Shown here: positions 44,328 through 54,131 of the stretch, piece after piece
Layout: every line of letters starts with the position of its first letter
How positions within the stretch are numbered: the stretch's first letter is position 1
Source of the DNA: Ww85 sp963745765
GTDB lineage: Bacteria; Desulfobacterota; Desulfobulbia; Desulfobulbales; Desulfocapsaceae
Assembly: GCA_963745765.1 (NCBI GenBank)
Contig: CAVUYQ010000030.1
Coordinates: 1 to 64,000 of the forward strand
Direction of reading: 5' to 3'
DNA length: 64,000 nt
Program-made: the position numbers and the translations under genes
Notes under the pieces: model-generated
Told to the model about the DNA's origin: nothing
Databases searched by the model: none
Seen by the model: only the letters and a program-made list of their open reading frames with translations

Positions 44328-45535
44328 CTGATCAAGGCAGGGATTTTTATAGCCTGGGAGATGGGGGACAGCCTCGGACATCTGTCCCGGTTATCCTCGA
44401 TTATTCATGAACTCCTGGCGCGCGGTCATCAACTGTTTTTCGCACTGAATGACACTACCTGCCTGGAACTTTTTTTTCCGCAAAACCTTACCATTTTGCC
44501 GGCGCCATCGGCAAAGAAGCAATGGTTTGAGGGGGAACCGGCAATTTGCAACGCCAGTATCCTGCTGAAAAGAGGCTACGGCGACAGCAGACAACTGACA
44601 GGCCTGGTTCGATGCTGGCACGGGTTGTTCAGCCTGACCGAGCCCGACATGTACCTCTTTGACTATGCCCCCACCGCAATGCTGGCTGCCAGGGGAGTGG
44701 CTAAACCAAAGGTGATAACCAGCTCGGGGTTTGGTTCCCTTGTCCCCGGAAAATCCGATCTCGAACTTGTCCCATGGCACGAGAATGCCAAGGAATTGCT
44801 GGCATATCATGAAGCCATGGTGGTGAAGTCAATAAATTATGTGTGTGATTGTTACCACTACCAGCCGGTCCGGTATCTGTTTGACCTGTATCAGTGCGAT
44901 TTCAGCTTGATGTCCTGTCTGCCCGAGTTGGATGAATACCGGCGTGACCCGGACAGGACCATCTATCACAGTTCCAGGCCGGTTGCCGCCGCCTTTCCCG
45001 AACCTCAGTGGCCTGAGAAAGGCAAGGTAAAGGTTTTTGTCTACCTTAAGGCACACCTGGCACAATCACCGCTGTGCTTGATGTGCTGGCTGACAGCGAT
45101 ATCGAGGTTATCTGTTATTGTGCAGGACTTGACAGGGCATCTGCGGACGAGTATCGAAGTTGCGGTCTGGATATCTATCTTGAGCCGGTCTCGCTGGCAC
45201 ATCTGCTGCCAAAGGCCGAGCTTGTCGTTTGTCATGCCGGTAAGGAACTGGTGAGCCAGAGTCTGAGAAGCGGGGTACCGCTGCTCCTTTTGCCGGGGCA
45301 GCTGGAGCAGCGCAATTGTGCCCTTGTGGTTGAACGGCTTGGTGCGGGACTGATGGTCCCGTGGCAGGCGGGCCGCAAGAGTATCGACAGTCGCTTGGAT
45401 GAGCTGCTTTTAGATCCTGCCTATCGCCGGGCGGCACAACTGGTTGCTAAAAGATACCTGTCTGACGGAGCGGATGAATCGGTATCGTCTATCGGCGATC
45501 GTCTTGAAGCACTGCTTGATCGCTCCGCTGGATAA
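44328..45535 (+). CDS. MGT/UGT-like glycosyltransferase (frameshifted)
   Basis: A GT-B, family-1-like enzyme. The N-terminus reads IKAGIFIAWEMGDSLGHLSRL, typical of this family, but no ATG exists in frame upstream of 44361. A nearby ATG at 44320 is one base out of frame, suggesting a lost base near 44327. A second break (one base missing near 45056) separates KVFVYLKAH from PGTITAVLDVLADSDIEVICY. The C-terminal site reads LVVCHAGKELVSQSLRSGVPLLLLPGQLEQRNCA, the UGT-type donor loop, and the gene ends at 45535. It stands divergent from the DUF2868 gene. It probably glycosylates a lipid or secondary metabolite. Confidence 0.78.
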
Positions 45536-45647
45536 TAGGAAGAGAACAGCTTTTACAAAGTGCAACAAAACTGTCTGCTCAGGAGATGCTGATCCTTCGG
45601 GCAGTCGCGGCAGTCTTTCCAGCCGTTAATCATCTGGCCTGGAAATA

Positions 45648-46524
45648 TCAGTATTGTGGTCGTGGTGGAAAGTCGCCGTTATAGTCACCACCGTCCATCG
45701 GCGAAGCAGGCGGAGCGGGCTCATCCATGATAGGCGGTAGCGGCTGGCCAGGTGGTTTGTCACCACCACCACCGCCATCGCCATCGCCGCCGCCACCGCC
45801 ATTACCGCCATCACCGCCAGTACCGCCATCACCGCCAATACCGCCATCGCCGTCACCACCGCCATCGCCGCCATCGCCGCCAGAGTTATTTGCTATCGCG
45901 GCAATGGCCAGAATGACGGCCCCGGCAATGGCCAGATGCGTTCCTGTCAGGGAATTCAGAATGCTACTCGTATCAATGGTATTACCCGGCATCATGGCGA
46001 GTACGATCTTTTGTGCGGCATCAACCGTTTTCATACCGTCAGCAGTGGAAAAAACCATCCGCCCCTCAAAAACCGATATTTCTGTTTTTCCCTGGGCGTC
46101 AACCACGACTGATCCGCTGGCGACGGGAGTACCGGAGGCGTTGAAAATCACCTCGGCGACGGTATAGGTGCCCTGCGGGGTGTAGAAGGCTAATTTTCTC
46201 GAATTGTTGTTGATAAAGAACGTTACCTCGCCTTCTTTGACGTAGATTTTATAGGTCTCTTTTTCGCTGGCGACAGCAATGTGGGATTTGTTTGAGGCTA
46301 TCAGGGAGATCCCTTGAGATTTGAGCAGACATTTACCATCGCAGACAAGCAGGGCACCATCCTCGACAGGATTCCTGCCGGATAATTTACTCGATAATGT
46401 TCCGGCATCATTAAAGACGGTGAAATTTCCATGTCCGATGCTGCCGCCGGAAAAGGCCGGGTGTGCAGTAAAAAAATGCCAGGGAAGCCGTGAGAGCGAT
46501 GGTTCTTATCAGGGTTTTTTTCAT
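45648..46524 (-). CDS. Secreted FecR-like protein with Gly/Asp-rich tail (frameshifted)
   Basis: From ATG at 46524 (RBS GGATAGGA) it starts MKKTLIRTIALTASLAFF, a signal peptide. One extra T in a 7-T run near 46465 shifts the frame; it continues TAHPAFSGGSIGHGNFTVFN. A FecR-like beta domain follows (about residues 45-165: LLVCDGKCLLKSQGISLIAS, KIYVKEGEVTFF, VFEGRMVFSTADG), then a hydrophobic segment (HLAIAGAVILAIAAIANN). The tail is ~45 residues of (GGDGG)n-type repeats and a Pro-rich end. It is probably a surface or periplasmic protein; FecR-like domains often regulate or bind glycans. No sigma factor is adjacent. Confidence 0.6.
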
Positions 46525-47142
46525 TTTCCTATCCCTTCAGATCTGAAAATGTTTCTGGTTTTGACTAAGGGTCGTCCGCTCAACTGAATAGTTAGTAAAA
46601 TATCTTATTAGTTTTCTGAAGCAAGGTTTTCCGCAGGTATTTCCCACAAAATCGTATTTCCTGTGTGATTTCAGCTATAACGGGTATTAGGCACACTCCT
46701 GGTGCTCATAATATACTGTTATTAATAGTAATTATTTGTTCTAGGAAGCGCAGTCAAAGATTCGTCAGGAAAACGGTCTGCTCAAGCCGGACGGACCTGC
46801 TGGCAGGTGAGTTCCCTGCGAATGTGCTGTGGTTACCCTGGGGTCTCTGATCTGCTTTACCATCGGAAAGGGACCGACCGGTTTCGATTTTATTGTTGTG
46901 GTACCATTTTGATATGGTGATCAAGGATGTTACCCGTATTACAGAGCATTACCGGGATTTTCGTGATATGAAAGTGCGTTGCGAACAATTGTTTTTTTGG
47001 AGTCAGATCAGTATATTGGTCCTGCTTGTGGAGGAGAGTTGAGGAACATGGCTAAAATTTAAAAGCGATCATCTTGCTCTCCCTGTAACGAGTATGATAC
47101 TGTTGTGAACGTGGGGGTAGCGATCTTCAGAAGAGGTGCAGC
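46525..47142. other. Intergenic, no clear gene
   Basis: About 620 bases between the FecR-like gene and the DUF362 gene. A 42-codon frame at 46914-47042 (MVIKDVTRITEHYRDF...) has no RBS and is not accepted as a gene, though its sequence is not implausible. Nothing else is recognised. Confidence 0.4.
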
Positions 47143-48273
47143 ATGGACAGGCGTCGTTTTATCAGGCAGGTGATACATTTTTCCGCGGGCTATTGTTTAT
47201 CGGTACCCCGTTTCTTTCTCGAAGAGGCAAAAGCAGCGCCGCTGCCGGTATCTGATCTTGTTTCAGTAACGGGACTTGATTACCGGGCACTGGTCAGGGA
47301 GGCCGTCAACCTGCTCGGCTCCATGCAGCGCTTTGTGAAACCGGGAAGCAGGGTGGTGGTCAAACCCAATATCGGCTGGGACCGTTCACCAGAGCAGGGT
47401 GCCAATACGCACCCGCTCGTCGTCAGGGCAATTGTAGAACTGGCGCTTGAGGCGGGGGCGAAGGAAGTACAGATATTCGACCATACCTGTAACGAAAAGC
47501 GCCGGTGTTACATCAACAGCGGTATCACCGAGGCTATCGATTCCCTGCAGACACGAAAGGCAAAACTCACCTACATCGATGAGAGAAAATTTGTCCCGGT
47601 GGACATTGCTGCCGGGCGCTCGCTGACCCGCTGGGAGATATACAAGGATGCCCTGACGGCTGACACCTATATCAATGTGCCGGTGGCAAAACATCACGGC
47701 CTGAGCCGGCTGACGCTGGGATTGAAAAACTCCATGGGGGTTATTGGCGGAAATAGGGGTCGGCTGCATCATGATATCGGGCAGAAGCTTGCCGATCTTG
47801 CAACGGTTATCAGGCCTGCGCTGACTGTCGTCGATGCAACCAGAATACTCGTGAACAATGGTCCCCAGGGTGGCAGGCTGAAAGATGTGGAGCAGCGTGA
47901 TACCGTTATCGCATCAGTTGATCCGGTTGCAGCCGACGCCTTTGCCACCACCCTGTTTGGCCTCAGCCCCGAAGCTATTGCCTCAACGGTTGCAGCATAT
48001 GACATGGGGCTTGGACAGATAGACCTGACCAAGGTTCACCTGCTGGAGCGTGCTCTATCAGCAGCGGTCAACCGAGGAAAAAGCGGTACCGATTACTTCG
48101 CTATATCCGTACCGCCAGTCAGGCCCTGTTTGTCCTGCTCTTTCTCTTTCTTTTCATCAAGACTGACTACAGCGGCTCAGACACGATCGAGTATGCGGTC
48201 AATATTCTGTTTAGGATCGATCCGCTGCTGGCGTTTTCTACCATGCTGGCCTTGCGTACCTTCATTGCCCTGA
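47143..48273 (+). CDS. DUF362 domain protein with Tat signal
   Basis: A DUF362-family protein. It starts MDRRRFIRQVIHFSAGYC, with a twin-arginine motif. The core reads GSRVVVKPNIGWDRSPEQGA, THPLVVRAIVELALEAGAKEV, VPVAKHHGLSRLTLGLKNSMG and PVAADAFATTLFG. Such proteins occur with membrane polyferredoxins and are predicted to be redox or folate/cofactor-related; function unproven. The last genuine residues are about VHLLERALSA (near 48060). The rest of the open frame to 48273 is an out-of-frame translation of the following gene, suggesting the natural stop was lost through an indel. RBS AGAAGAGG lies before the ATG. Confidence 0.8.
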   Translation: MDRRRFIRQVIHFSAGYCLSVPRFFLEEAKAAPLPVSDLVSVTGLDYRALVREAVNLLGSMQRFVKPGSRVVVKPNIGWDRSPEQGANTHPLVVRAIVELALEAGAKEVQIFDHTCNEKRRCYINSGITEAIDSLQTRKAKLTYIDERKFVPVDIAAGRSLTRWEIYKDALTADTYINVPVAKHHGLSRLTLGLKNSMGVIGGNRGRLHHDIGQKLADLATVIRPALTVVDATRILVNNGPQGGRLKDVEQRDTVIASVDPVAADAFATTLFGLSPEAIASTVAAYDMGLGQIDLTKVHLLERALSAAVNRGKSGTDYFAISVPPVRPCLSCSFSFFSSRLTTAAQTRSSMRSIFCLGSIRCWRFLPCWPCVPSLP

Positions 48274-49746
48274 TGCTGCCATCGCTGATCGTCATCGGCC
48301 TGACGCTCCTTTGCGGTAGGTCGTTCTGCGGCTGGATATGCCCGATGGGCAGCCTGATTGACCTGTCTCATCCTGCCCTGAAACCCCGGAGCGGGAGTGA
48401 GGCGACGAAATTTCCTTATCTAGCCAAGGTGCTGCTGGTTTTTGTGTTGATCTCGTCTTTGTTGCGGTTCCCGTTAGCCGGCTATCTTGATCCTTTTTCC
48501 CTGCTGGTCAGGTCCTTTCACAGGCATTGATCTGGCTCTTAATAGTGTCACGGCGTCATTTTTTTCATTCACCTATGATAATGCTCCCGCAGCCGTTAAT
48601 GCCATTACCGAACCGCTTTACTCGTTCATGAAAGACACTATTCTGCCCTTTGAACAGCGCTATTATGATCTTGCCCTGGTCAGTCTGTTGCTGCTCGCCC
48701 TGGTGTTTGCTTCCGAACTGGCGCAGCGCCGGTTTTTCTGCAGGAACATCTGCCCTCTCGGGGCCCTGCTTGGCTGGATCGGCCGCCTGGGTGTGCTCGA
48801 TCTTCATGGCGGTGACAGCAAGTGCGGTCGCTGCCGCCACTGTATCTCCATCTGCCGAATGGGAGCGATAGACAGCAGCAGGAAAATACATGTCAATCAG
48901 TGCAGCCTCTGCCTGGAATGTTTTGAGCAATGCCCGCGGCAGATCATCGCTTTTGGTGCCACGGCGCCGGTGAGCCGCGGTGCTTCCGTCTCTCTTTCAC
49001 GCCGGCGTTTTCTTGCCGCACTGACTGCCGGCCTGATAATCCCGCCGCTTCTTGGTGTACGCAGGCTGAACGCAGAGCCCGATCCACGGCTCATTCGTCC
49101 GCCCGGTGCGCGGGGCGAGGAGGAGTTCCTGCAACGCTGTGTCCGCTGCGCGGAATGCATCCAGGTTTGTATCGGCAACGCGCTTCAGCCGACCGGTCTG
49201 CAGGCCGGACTCGAAGGTGTGTTTACCCCCCGCCTGGTCGCCCGCACAGGATATTGCGAATTTAACTGCACCCTGTGCGGGCAGGTCTGTCCTACCGGGG
49301 CAATCAGAACCTTGAGCCTGGCTGAAAAGCACACTGCCAAGATCGGCCATGCCTGGTTCGACCGGAATATCTGCCTGCCCTACGCGAAGGGACTTCCCTG
49401 CATGGTCTGCGAGGAACACTGCCCGACGCCTGACAAGGCGATCAAGTTCAGATCGGCCACGATAATTGACGACCGGGGAATTGCGGTGGCGGTGAAGCAG
49501 CCCTATGTCGTGGATGAACTCTGTATTGGCTGCGGCATCTGTGAAACGAAATGCCCGCTACCGGGCCGCAGTGCGGTTTTCATCACCAGTGCCGAAGAAG
49601 ACAGAATCCTGAACACGTGCTGCCTGCAAGAACGGATAGCGAAGAAAGTGGTGGTTATGGAGAACCTTCATGAGAAGAAACGCTCAAAATGGCACTCACT
49701 CAGAGAGAACCTGCCCGCGGGAGGTAAACGAAATACCTTGCTGTGA
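48063..49746 (+). CDS. NapH/NapG-like membrane polyferredoxin (4Fe-4S), frameshifted
   Basis: One long protein with several parts. It has membrane helices (QALFVLLFLFLFIKTDY) and the NapH-type motif CGRSFCGWICPMGSLIDL. Near 48517 an extra base breaks the frame (SFHRH-stop becomes SFTGIDLALN). A second motif FFCRNICPLGALLG follows, then two 4Fe-4S sets CGRCRHCISICRMGAI and CSLCLECFEQC. A Tat-like segment SRRRFLAALTAGLIIPP leads to a NapG-like ferredoxin with CVRCAECIQVC, CTLCGQVC, CMVCEEHC and CIGCGICETKC. It should move electrons from a quinol or cytoplasmic source across the membrane, together with the DUF362 protein. The start is unresolved: no ATG/GTG/TTG lies in frame near 48063. The C-terminal 51 bases overlap the convergent DUF3124 gene. 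Confidence 0.8.
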
Positions 49747-50166
49747 CTGGGTTCCGATCATAATTGATTCAATGAGCGGACTATTTATCGGTTCGCTCGA
49801 TTTCCAGCGAACAAGAAAATTGGCGCCGGACCCCCCGCTTGTGTCAGACTCTTTTACAACGTAGCGGGTGGTGGCCATCGGCGCAAGAACAATTGCTTTT
49901 TCCAGGTAGTGCCGCACGAGTTTTCCTGCCGAGTCATAATAATCAACAGTCTCCAGGGTGACGGAGGCTGCTGGGTCGGTGTTTCTGATGCTCAGGGTAA
50001 CGGCCAGATTGAAGGGTCGTTCTCTGTTGCCGCTGTAGATATGTGAATAGACCGGAACATAGATCGTCTGGCCGGTTGGCTTCTGGGCCTGGACCGTGGT
50101 GTACCCGCCAGCAAGCAGCAGAGCGCAGAGCGCTACGACAACACCATTTCTCCGTAACCACTTCAT
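49696..50166 (-). CDS. DUF3124 domain periplasmic protein
   Basis: A 156-residue protein with a signal peptide (MKWLRRNGVVVALCALLLAGG). The mature domain reads IYVPVYSHIYSGNRERPFNL, TLSIRNTDPAASV and SGGSGANFLVRW, matching the DUF3124 family of unknown function. The 3' end overlaps the convergent polyferredoxin gene by 51 bases. ATG at 50166 follows an AGGAGG in the leader. Confidence 0.82.
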   Translation of the reverse strand: MKWLRRNGVVVALCALLLAGGYTTVQAQKPTGQTIYVPVYSHIYSGNRERPFNLAVTLSIRNTDPAASVTLETVDYYDSAGKLVRHYLEKAIVLAPMATTRYVVKESDTSGGSGANFLVRWKSSEPINSPLIESIMIGTQSQQGISFTSRGQVLSE

Positions 50167-50637
50167 AAATCCTCCTCAATCCCGGCTTGATTTTGTTTCA
50201 GTTCACCATGTTGTGTACCGGACGTAACAATAATAATTTTATGCATATTTTGCCATGCTTCCTTTTGTATGGCAAGTACGCTATCTGGATATTTCACGAG
50301 TTGAGACAGCGTGCTTGTCAAGGAGACTTGCGATTCACCATGGGCGTAGGTGAATCGCAAAAGCGACGCGGGAAAGCAGGTTCTATCGACTCGCCCCTGC
50401 TGAACATTGCCAGTCACTGAAGCACTGACGGTGAGAGTATCCTCTATTCATTGAAATTAGCGTAATAACTGTATTTGTCTCAGAGATATAGGAGCGTTTC
50501 TGGAAAATGTTCATGAAATGTTCAGGCTAAAAGTGTTGCACCGGGTGAACTGAACAGATAGGATTGAGCGCGTGGACCAGGTTTTGGGTCAGGAAGCGGT
50601 TTTAACCGTGGTTGGTCATCTTTTTAAGGGACATCCG
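50167..50637. other. Divergent intergenic region
   Basis: About 470 bases between DUF3124 and the K+ channel gene. It contains the 12-bp dyad at 50328-50360 and no convincing gene. Confidence 0.5.
50328..50360. promoter_or_regulatory. Perfect 12-bp inverted repeat in the intergenic region
   Basis: TTGCGATTCACC, a 9-base loop, then GGTGAATCGCAA. No T-run follows. Its place between divergent genes fits an operator or RNA hairpin. Confidence 0.45.
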
Positions 50638-51630
50638 ATGGAATACGCAAAATTGCGCATTTCACTATTGCTGCTGTTGTTCATCATTGTCTTCGGTACG
50701 GCCGGTTATACGCTTTCCGAGGGCATGACGGTGTTTGATTCGTTTTATATGACCCTGATAACCATCAGCACGGTTGGTTTCGGCGAGATCGTCCCTTTGA
50801 CCCACACCGGCAGGATTATTACCGTATTCATCATTATTTCAGGAATCAGCCTGCTCACCTATTCCCTCGGGCAGGTTGCCAGGATCTTTGTTGAGGGCGA
50901 AATTCGAAAGATTTTTGGGAGGAGAAAATTGGAAAAACAGATATCCTTGTTGACGGGCCATTTCATTGTCTGCGGATTCGGCCGGATTGGAGCGGTTATC
51001 TGCCAGGAACTGGCGGATGAGGACATCTCTTTCATTGTCCTCGAACAGGATCATACGAGAGTCGAAAAGCTGGAAAGCAGACACTATCTTTATATCGACG
51101 GAGATGCGACAAACGAAACGACTCTTCTCCAGGCCGGTCTGCAACGGGCCAAAGGACTGGTAACCGCCGTCTCAAGCGATGCCGACAATGTTTTCATCAC
51201 CCTCACTGCCAAGGGTCTGAGACCGGATATCTTTGTGCTTTCCCGGGCGGCGGATTTAAAAAATGAGGGCAAACTGCTGCGCGCTGGTGCCTCACGCGTT
51301 GTCTGTCCCTACAATATAGGTGGTTCCAGGATGGCGCAGATTTTGAGGAAACCAACGGTGGTAGACTTTCTTGATGCCACCATGATGAGCGGGGACCTTG
51401 GCCTGAACATGGTGGAAGCTCTTGTGCAACCCGGTTCCGGTCTCGTCGGCAAGAGTCTTGTTGAAAGTAATCTACGGCGGGATTTCGGGGCGATTATTGT
51501 CGCCATCAAGAAGGTAACCAATGAGATGGTCTATAACCCGGGGCCGATGGCCGTGATCGAGGCGGGAGATGTGGTCGTTGCCATCGGCAAAAAAGACGAT
51601 ATGGTCCGGATGAGAAAAGTCATGATCTGA
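50638..51630 (+). CDS. Two-TM potassium channel with RCK (TrkA-N/TrkA-C) domains
   Basis: A 330-residue K+ channel. Two membrane helices (LLLLLFIIVFGTAGYTL and IITVFIIISGISLLTYSL) flank the pore with the selectivity filter TISTVGFGE. From residue ~105 an RCK/TrkA-N Rossmann domain reads HFIVCGFGRIGAVICQEL and YIDGDATNETTLLQAGL, and a TrkA-C domain follows from ~245 (GSGLVGKSLVESNLRRDFGAIIVAI). ATG at 50638 follows AAGGGA; the open frame starts at 50572 but would add a non-family segment. Ligand-gated K+ flux is expected. Monocistronic. Confidence 0.9.
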   Translation: MEYAKLRISLLLLLFIIVFGTAGYTLSEGMTVFDSFYMTLITISTVGFGEIVPLTHTGRIITVFIIISGISLLTYSLGQVARIFVEGEIRKIFGRRKLEKQISLLTGHFIVCGFGRIGAVICQELADEDISFIVLEQDHTRVEKLESRHYLYIDGDATNETTLLQAGLQRAKGLVTAVSSDADNVFITLTAKGLRPDIFVLSRAADLKNEGKLLRAGASRVVCPYNIGGSRMAQILRKPTVVDFLDATMMSGDLGLNMVEALVQPGSGLVGKSLVESNLRRDFGAIIVAIKKVTNEMVYNPGPMAVIEAGDVVVAIGKKDDMVRMRKVMI

Positions 51631-51964
51631 GAAACCCCAGCAGAGACAAAAGTACTAATTAAGTATACTGTCCCCGTAATTGCGCGTTTGCCCCTTGAGA
51701 ATGCGGGTAGTCCGTTATCGACTTGATGCATTGCGGCGTTATCACCAACACCGCATCAGCGCCATTGATATAACAACCGCTGAGATCGCCAGGTCTCCCG
51801 ACGACACTTATCCACAAAGACCCGTCTGTTGTTCTATCCGGTTCGTCTGCACCGAGGGTCCTGTTCTTCGGATGAGGCAGCAGGATATTGCTGTTTTTTT
51901 ATTTGACACGAATAACCACAATGTAGTACGTTTCCCGAAATAAATTGTTCATTCGGATAAAGGA
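51631..51964. other. Intergenic with a partial REP-like sequence
   Basis: About 330 bases without a convincing gene. It carries one half-copy of a dispersed repeat (see 51657-51681). Confidence 0.4.
51657..51681. repeat. REP-like half-site
   Basis: AATTAAGTATACTGTC, followed by CCCGTAATT. The 16-base part is the exact reverse complement of 60588-60603 in the repeat at the other end of the window; a third variant lies at 60651-60674. Confidence 0.6.
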
Positions 51965-52393
51965 ATGAGAAACAGATTACGCTATATACTCATAACGTTT
52001 TTGATAGTCACCCTTGCCGGGCTGGGGAGCGCCCAGGCTGGCGTCAGGCTTTGTTCTAATGATCGCGTCCTGTGTGAGGCTCCCGCCGCGGCAGTCTCCT
52101 GCTGTGTTGATGGGCTTTCTGTCGATCATGGAAAGATGCTCTCCGTCAAACCGGCAGAGAAATTTTCAGCTGTCGATTGTCCCCATGGTGAATTATGTGC
52201 AGTGATGAACTACCCGACTGATGTTGGAATCAATAGCTCAAATCTTTTTGACGATGGTGTTTTACTTACAAACGCTCCCGCTTTGCTGGAACGGTCTCTT
52301 GTTACTTACCTGCAACCCGCTTTTCTTCCCCATCCACCACCAGAAGATGCATTTCCCCCGCTCTACACCCGCAACTGCTCCTATCTGATTTGA
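51965..52393 (+). CDS. Small secreted Cys-containing hypothetical protein
   Basis: 142 residues. An N-terminal signal peptide (RYILITFLIVTLAGLGSAQA) is followed by a mature part with several Cys (VRLCSNDRVLCEAP, SCCVDG, DCPHGELC) and an ending of HPPPEDAFPPLYTRNCSYLI. No family recognised. It lies upstream of the DUF2318 gene, ~90 bases away on the same strand, and Cys/His-Pro-rich endings like this occur in small metal-handling secreted proteins, so a metal role is possible but only inference. Confidence 0.45.
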   Translation: MRNRLRYILITFLIVTLAGLGSAQAGVRLCSNDRVLCEAPAAAVSCCVDGLSVDHGKMLSVKPAEKFSAVDCPHGELCAVMNYPTDVGINSSNLFDDGVLLTNAPALLERSLVTYLQPAFLPHPPPEDAFPPLYTRNCSYLI

Positions 52394-52485
52394 AAAGCAT
52401 CTTTTGCGCCTGACTGCCGATACCGATGTATTGGTCGCCGTTGCTGTTTTGTTCACTTTTTATTTTAAAACAATTGAGGATTGTC

Positions 52486-52947
52486 ATGAATAGAAGAACC
52501 TTTGTTTCTCTGTCCGTTGTCGGGGTGGCTGCTTTTTCCCTTTTTCCTGTAAGCTCACACGCCGGTTTCAGCCTGTTTGCCAAACACAAATCTTTGAAAA
52601 GCAGCGGGGATGAAATTCATATCCCGATGAAAAACGTAAATGACGGTAAGGCCCATTATTACACTTACAAAAGCGGTGGCACCTCCGTTAATTTTTTCGT
52701 GATCAAAAGTAATGATGAGGTAATCCGGGCTGCGTTTGATGCCTGTGATGTCTGTTTCCCGGCCAAAAAGGGCTATGATCAGGATGGTGATGTGATGGTC
52801 TGTAATAATTGCGGACGGCGTTTTCACACCAGCAGGATCAATGTCGAAGAGGGCGGCTGTAATCCGGCACCGCTGCATCGAACCGTGGCTGGAAACGACC
52901 TCGTTATCAAGGTTGCCGACATCGCTTCCGGTGTCAGGTTCTTCTAG
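52486..52947 (+). CDS. DUF2318 domain protein (Fe-S/metal-binding, periplasmic)
   Basis: A 153-residue protein with a Tat-like start MNRRTFVSLSVVGVAAFSLF. The domain has two CxxC pairs: DACDVCFPAKKGY and VMVCNNCGRRF. This is the DUF2318 family; a member encoded next to FtsX-like permeases, an ABC ATPase and P19 occurs in the Campylobacter ferric iron uptake locus. ATG at 52486 is preferred (GAGGA 6-10 bases upstream) over the open start at 52426. It is followed after 8 bases by the permease gene, with no P19 or FTR1 gene in the window. The likely role is a redox or metal-handling periplasmic partner of that ABC system. Confidence 0.82.
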   Translation: MNRRTFVSLSVVGVAAFSLFPVSSHAGFSLFAKHKSLKSSGDEIHIPMKNVNDGKAHYYTYKSGGTSVNFFVIKSNDEVIRAAFDACDVCFPAKKGYDQDGDVMVCNNCGRRFHTSRINVEEGGCNPAPLHRTVAGNDLVIKVADIASGVRFF

Positions 52948-52955
52948 GGGGGAAC

Positions 52956-54119
52956 ATGAATCTCTTTACTATTCCCCTGAGAAATATCAGGAGACGACCC
53001 TCGAAAACGCTGCTCCTTCTGCTGGTATTTTCCCTCGGGGTCATATCTATCGTGGCCCTCTACCAGGTATCACTCGTTGTCGGCTACAGCCTGGAGAAGA
53101 AGCTGACGACTTTCGGGGCAAATATTGTCATCTCTCCAGCCACAGAAAAACTCAGTGTCAGTTACGGTGGGTTTCATCTGGGGGACATGGTTTTTGATGT
53201 GCAGGAACTGCCGGAAGGAAAAACCAGCGAGGCGATTCGCTCGATTAAGTTGCAGGACCGGATCGCGGCCGTTGCCCCAAAACTGGTATCCATGACGAAG
53301 ATTGGAGATACTTCGGTTGCCCTGGTCGGGGTTCGTTGGCCCGAGGAACGGGGGATTAAAAGTTACTGGGCGGCAAACGGCCGTTTTCCCGATAACGCGG
53401 AGGAATCCTGGTCGGCAGTCAGGCAGCGAGCAAGCTTGGCATGAAGGTTGGCGATCTTGTATCCATTTACGGGAAGGAATTCTCTGTCTCGGGCATTCTC
53501 TTTGAGACCGGCAGCGACGATGATTCGGTCATCCTGATGGAACTGGGCATGCTGCAGACCCTTCTCAACCGCCCGGATGCTACAAGTTTCATTGAGGTCG
53601 CGGCCCTTTGTGCGGGGTGCCCGATTGAGGATATCGTAGCTCAGATCAGTACGAAGCTGCCGAATACCGAGGTAAAGCGCTGCAAAACGTGATAAATCAA
53701 CGCATGGCTTCAGTACACTTCGTCCAGAAGCTGGCGTTGTCCGTCAGTCTGGTGATACTGGTCACCGCTGCGGCGATGATCGGTTTGTCTATGCTCTCGG
53801 CGGTAAATGAGAGGAAAAAAGACATTGGTATCCTCCGCTCGCTTGGTTACGGGAAATCCCAGGTGTTCCCGATTTTCTGTCTGGAAGCCGGATTCATCGG
53901 CGCCCTTGCCGGTTTTATCGGGTACGTGGGCGGTTTTGGGGCAAGCTTCAAGGCCCTTGACTATCTGGCATTGGCAGAGGGGGCAGTCTCCTGTTTTTTC
54001 GGTCGGCCATTTAGTTGCTGGCCTCTGCGGTATTCGCCCTCATTACTATTGTCGCCGCTGTCTATCCCGCCTGGAAAGGTGCTTCGGTCGATCCCACCAC
54101 GGCACTTGTTGCCCTATAG
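52956..54119 (+). pseudogene. FtsX/MacB-type ABC permease, four frameshifts
   Basis: A permease of ~388 codons. Pieces in order: MNLFTIPLRNIRRRPSKTLLLLLVFSLG and KKLTTFGANIVISPATEKLSV; after a one-base loss near 53403, ILVGSQAASKLGMKVGDLV; after a loss near 53676, NQRMASVHFVQKLALSVSLV and NERKKDIGILRSLGYGKSQV (FtsX core); after a gain near 53985, VFSVGHLVA; after a gain near 54020, SAVFALITIVAAVYPAWKG and PTTALVAL, stop at 54119. All parts of the family are there, so the damage is recent or technical. The partner ATPase gene follows 12 bases later. It probably exports or handles a substrate linked to iron or Fe-S with DUF2318. Confidence 0.8.
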
Positions 54120-54131
54120 AAAAGAGAGGAG

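Noticed and set aside
45727..46167. Plus-strand frame rich in Pro/Ser (PPSPPPP) across the repeat region
   Set aside because: It is the mirror reading of the Gly/Asp-rich tail of the minus-strand FecR-like gene; no RBS and no family.
46914..47042. 42-codon plus-strand frame
   Set aside because: No ribosome binding site and no recognisable family; kept only as a remark in the intergenic entry.
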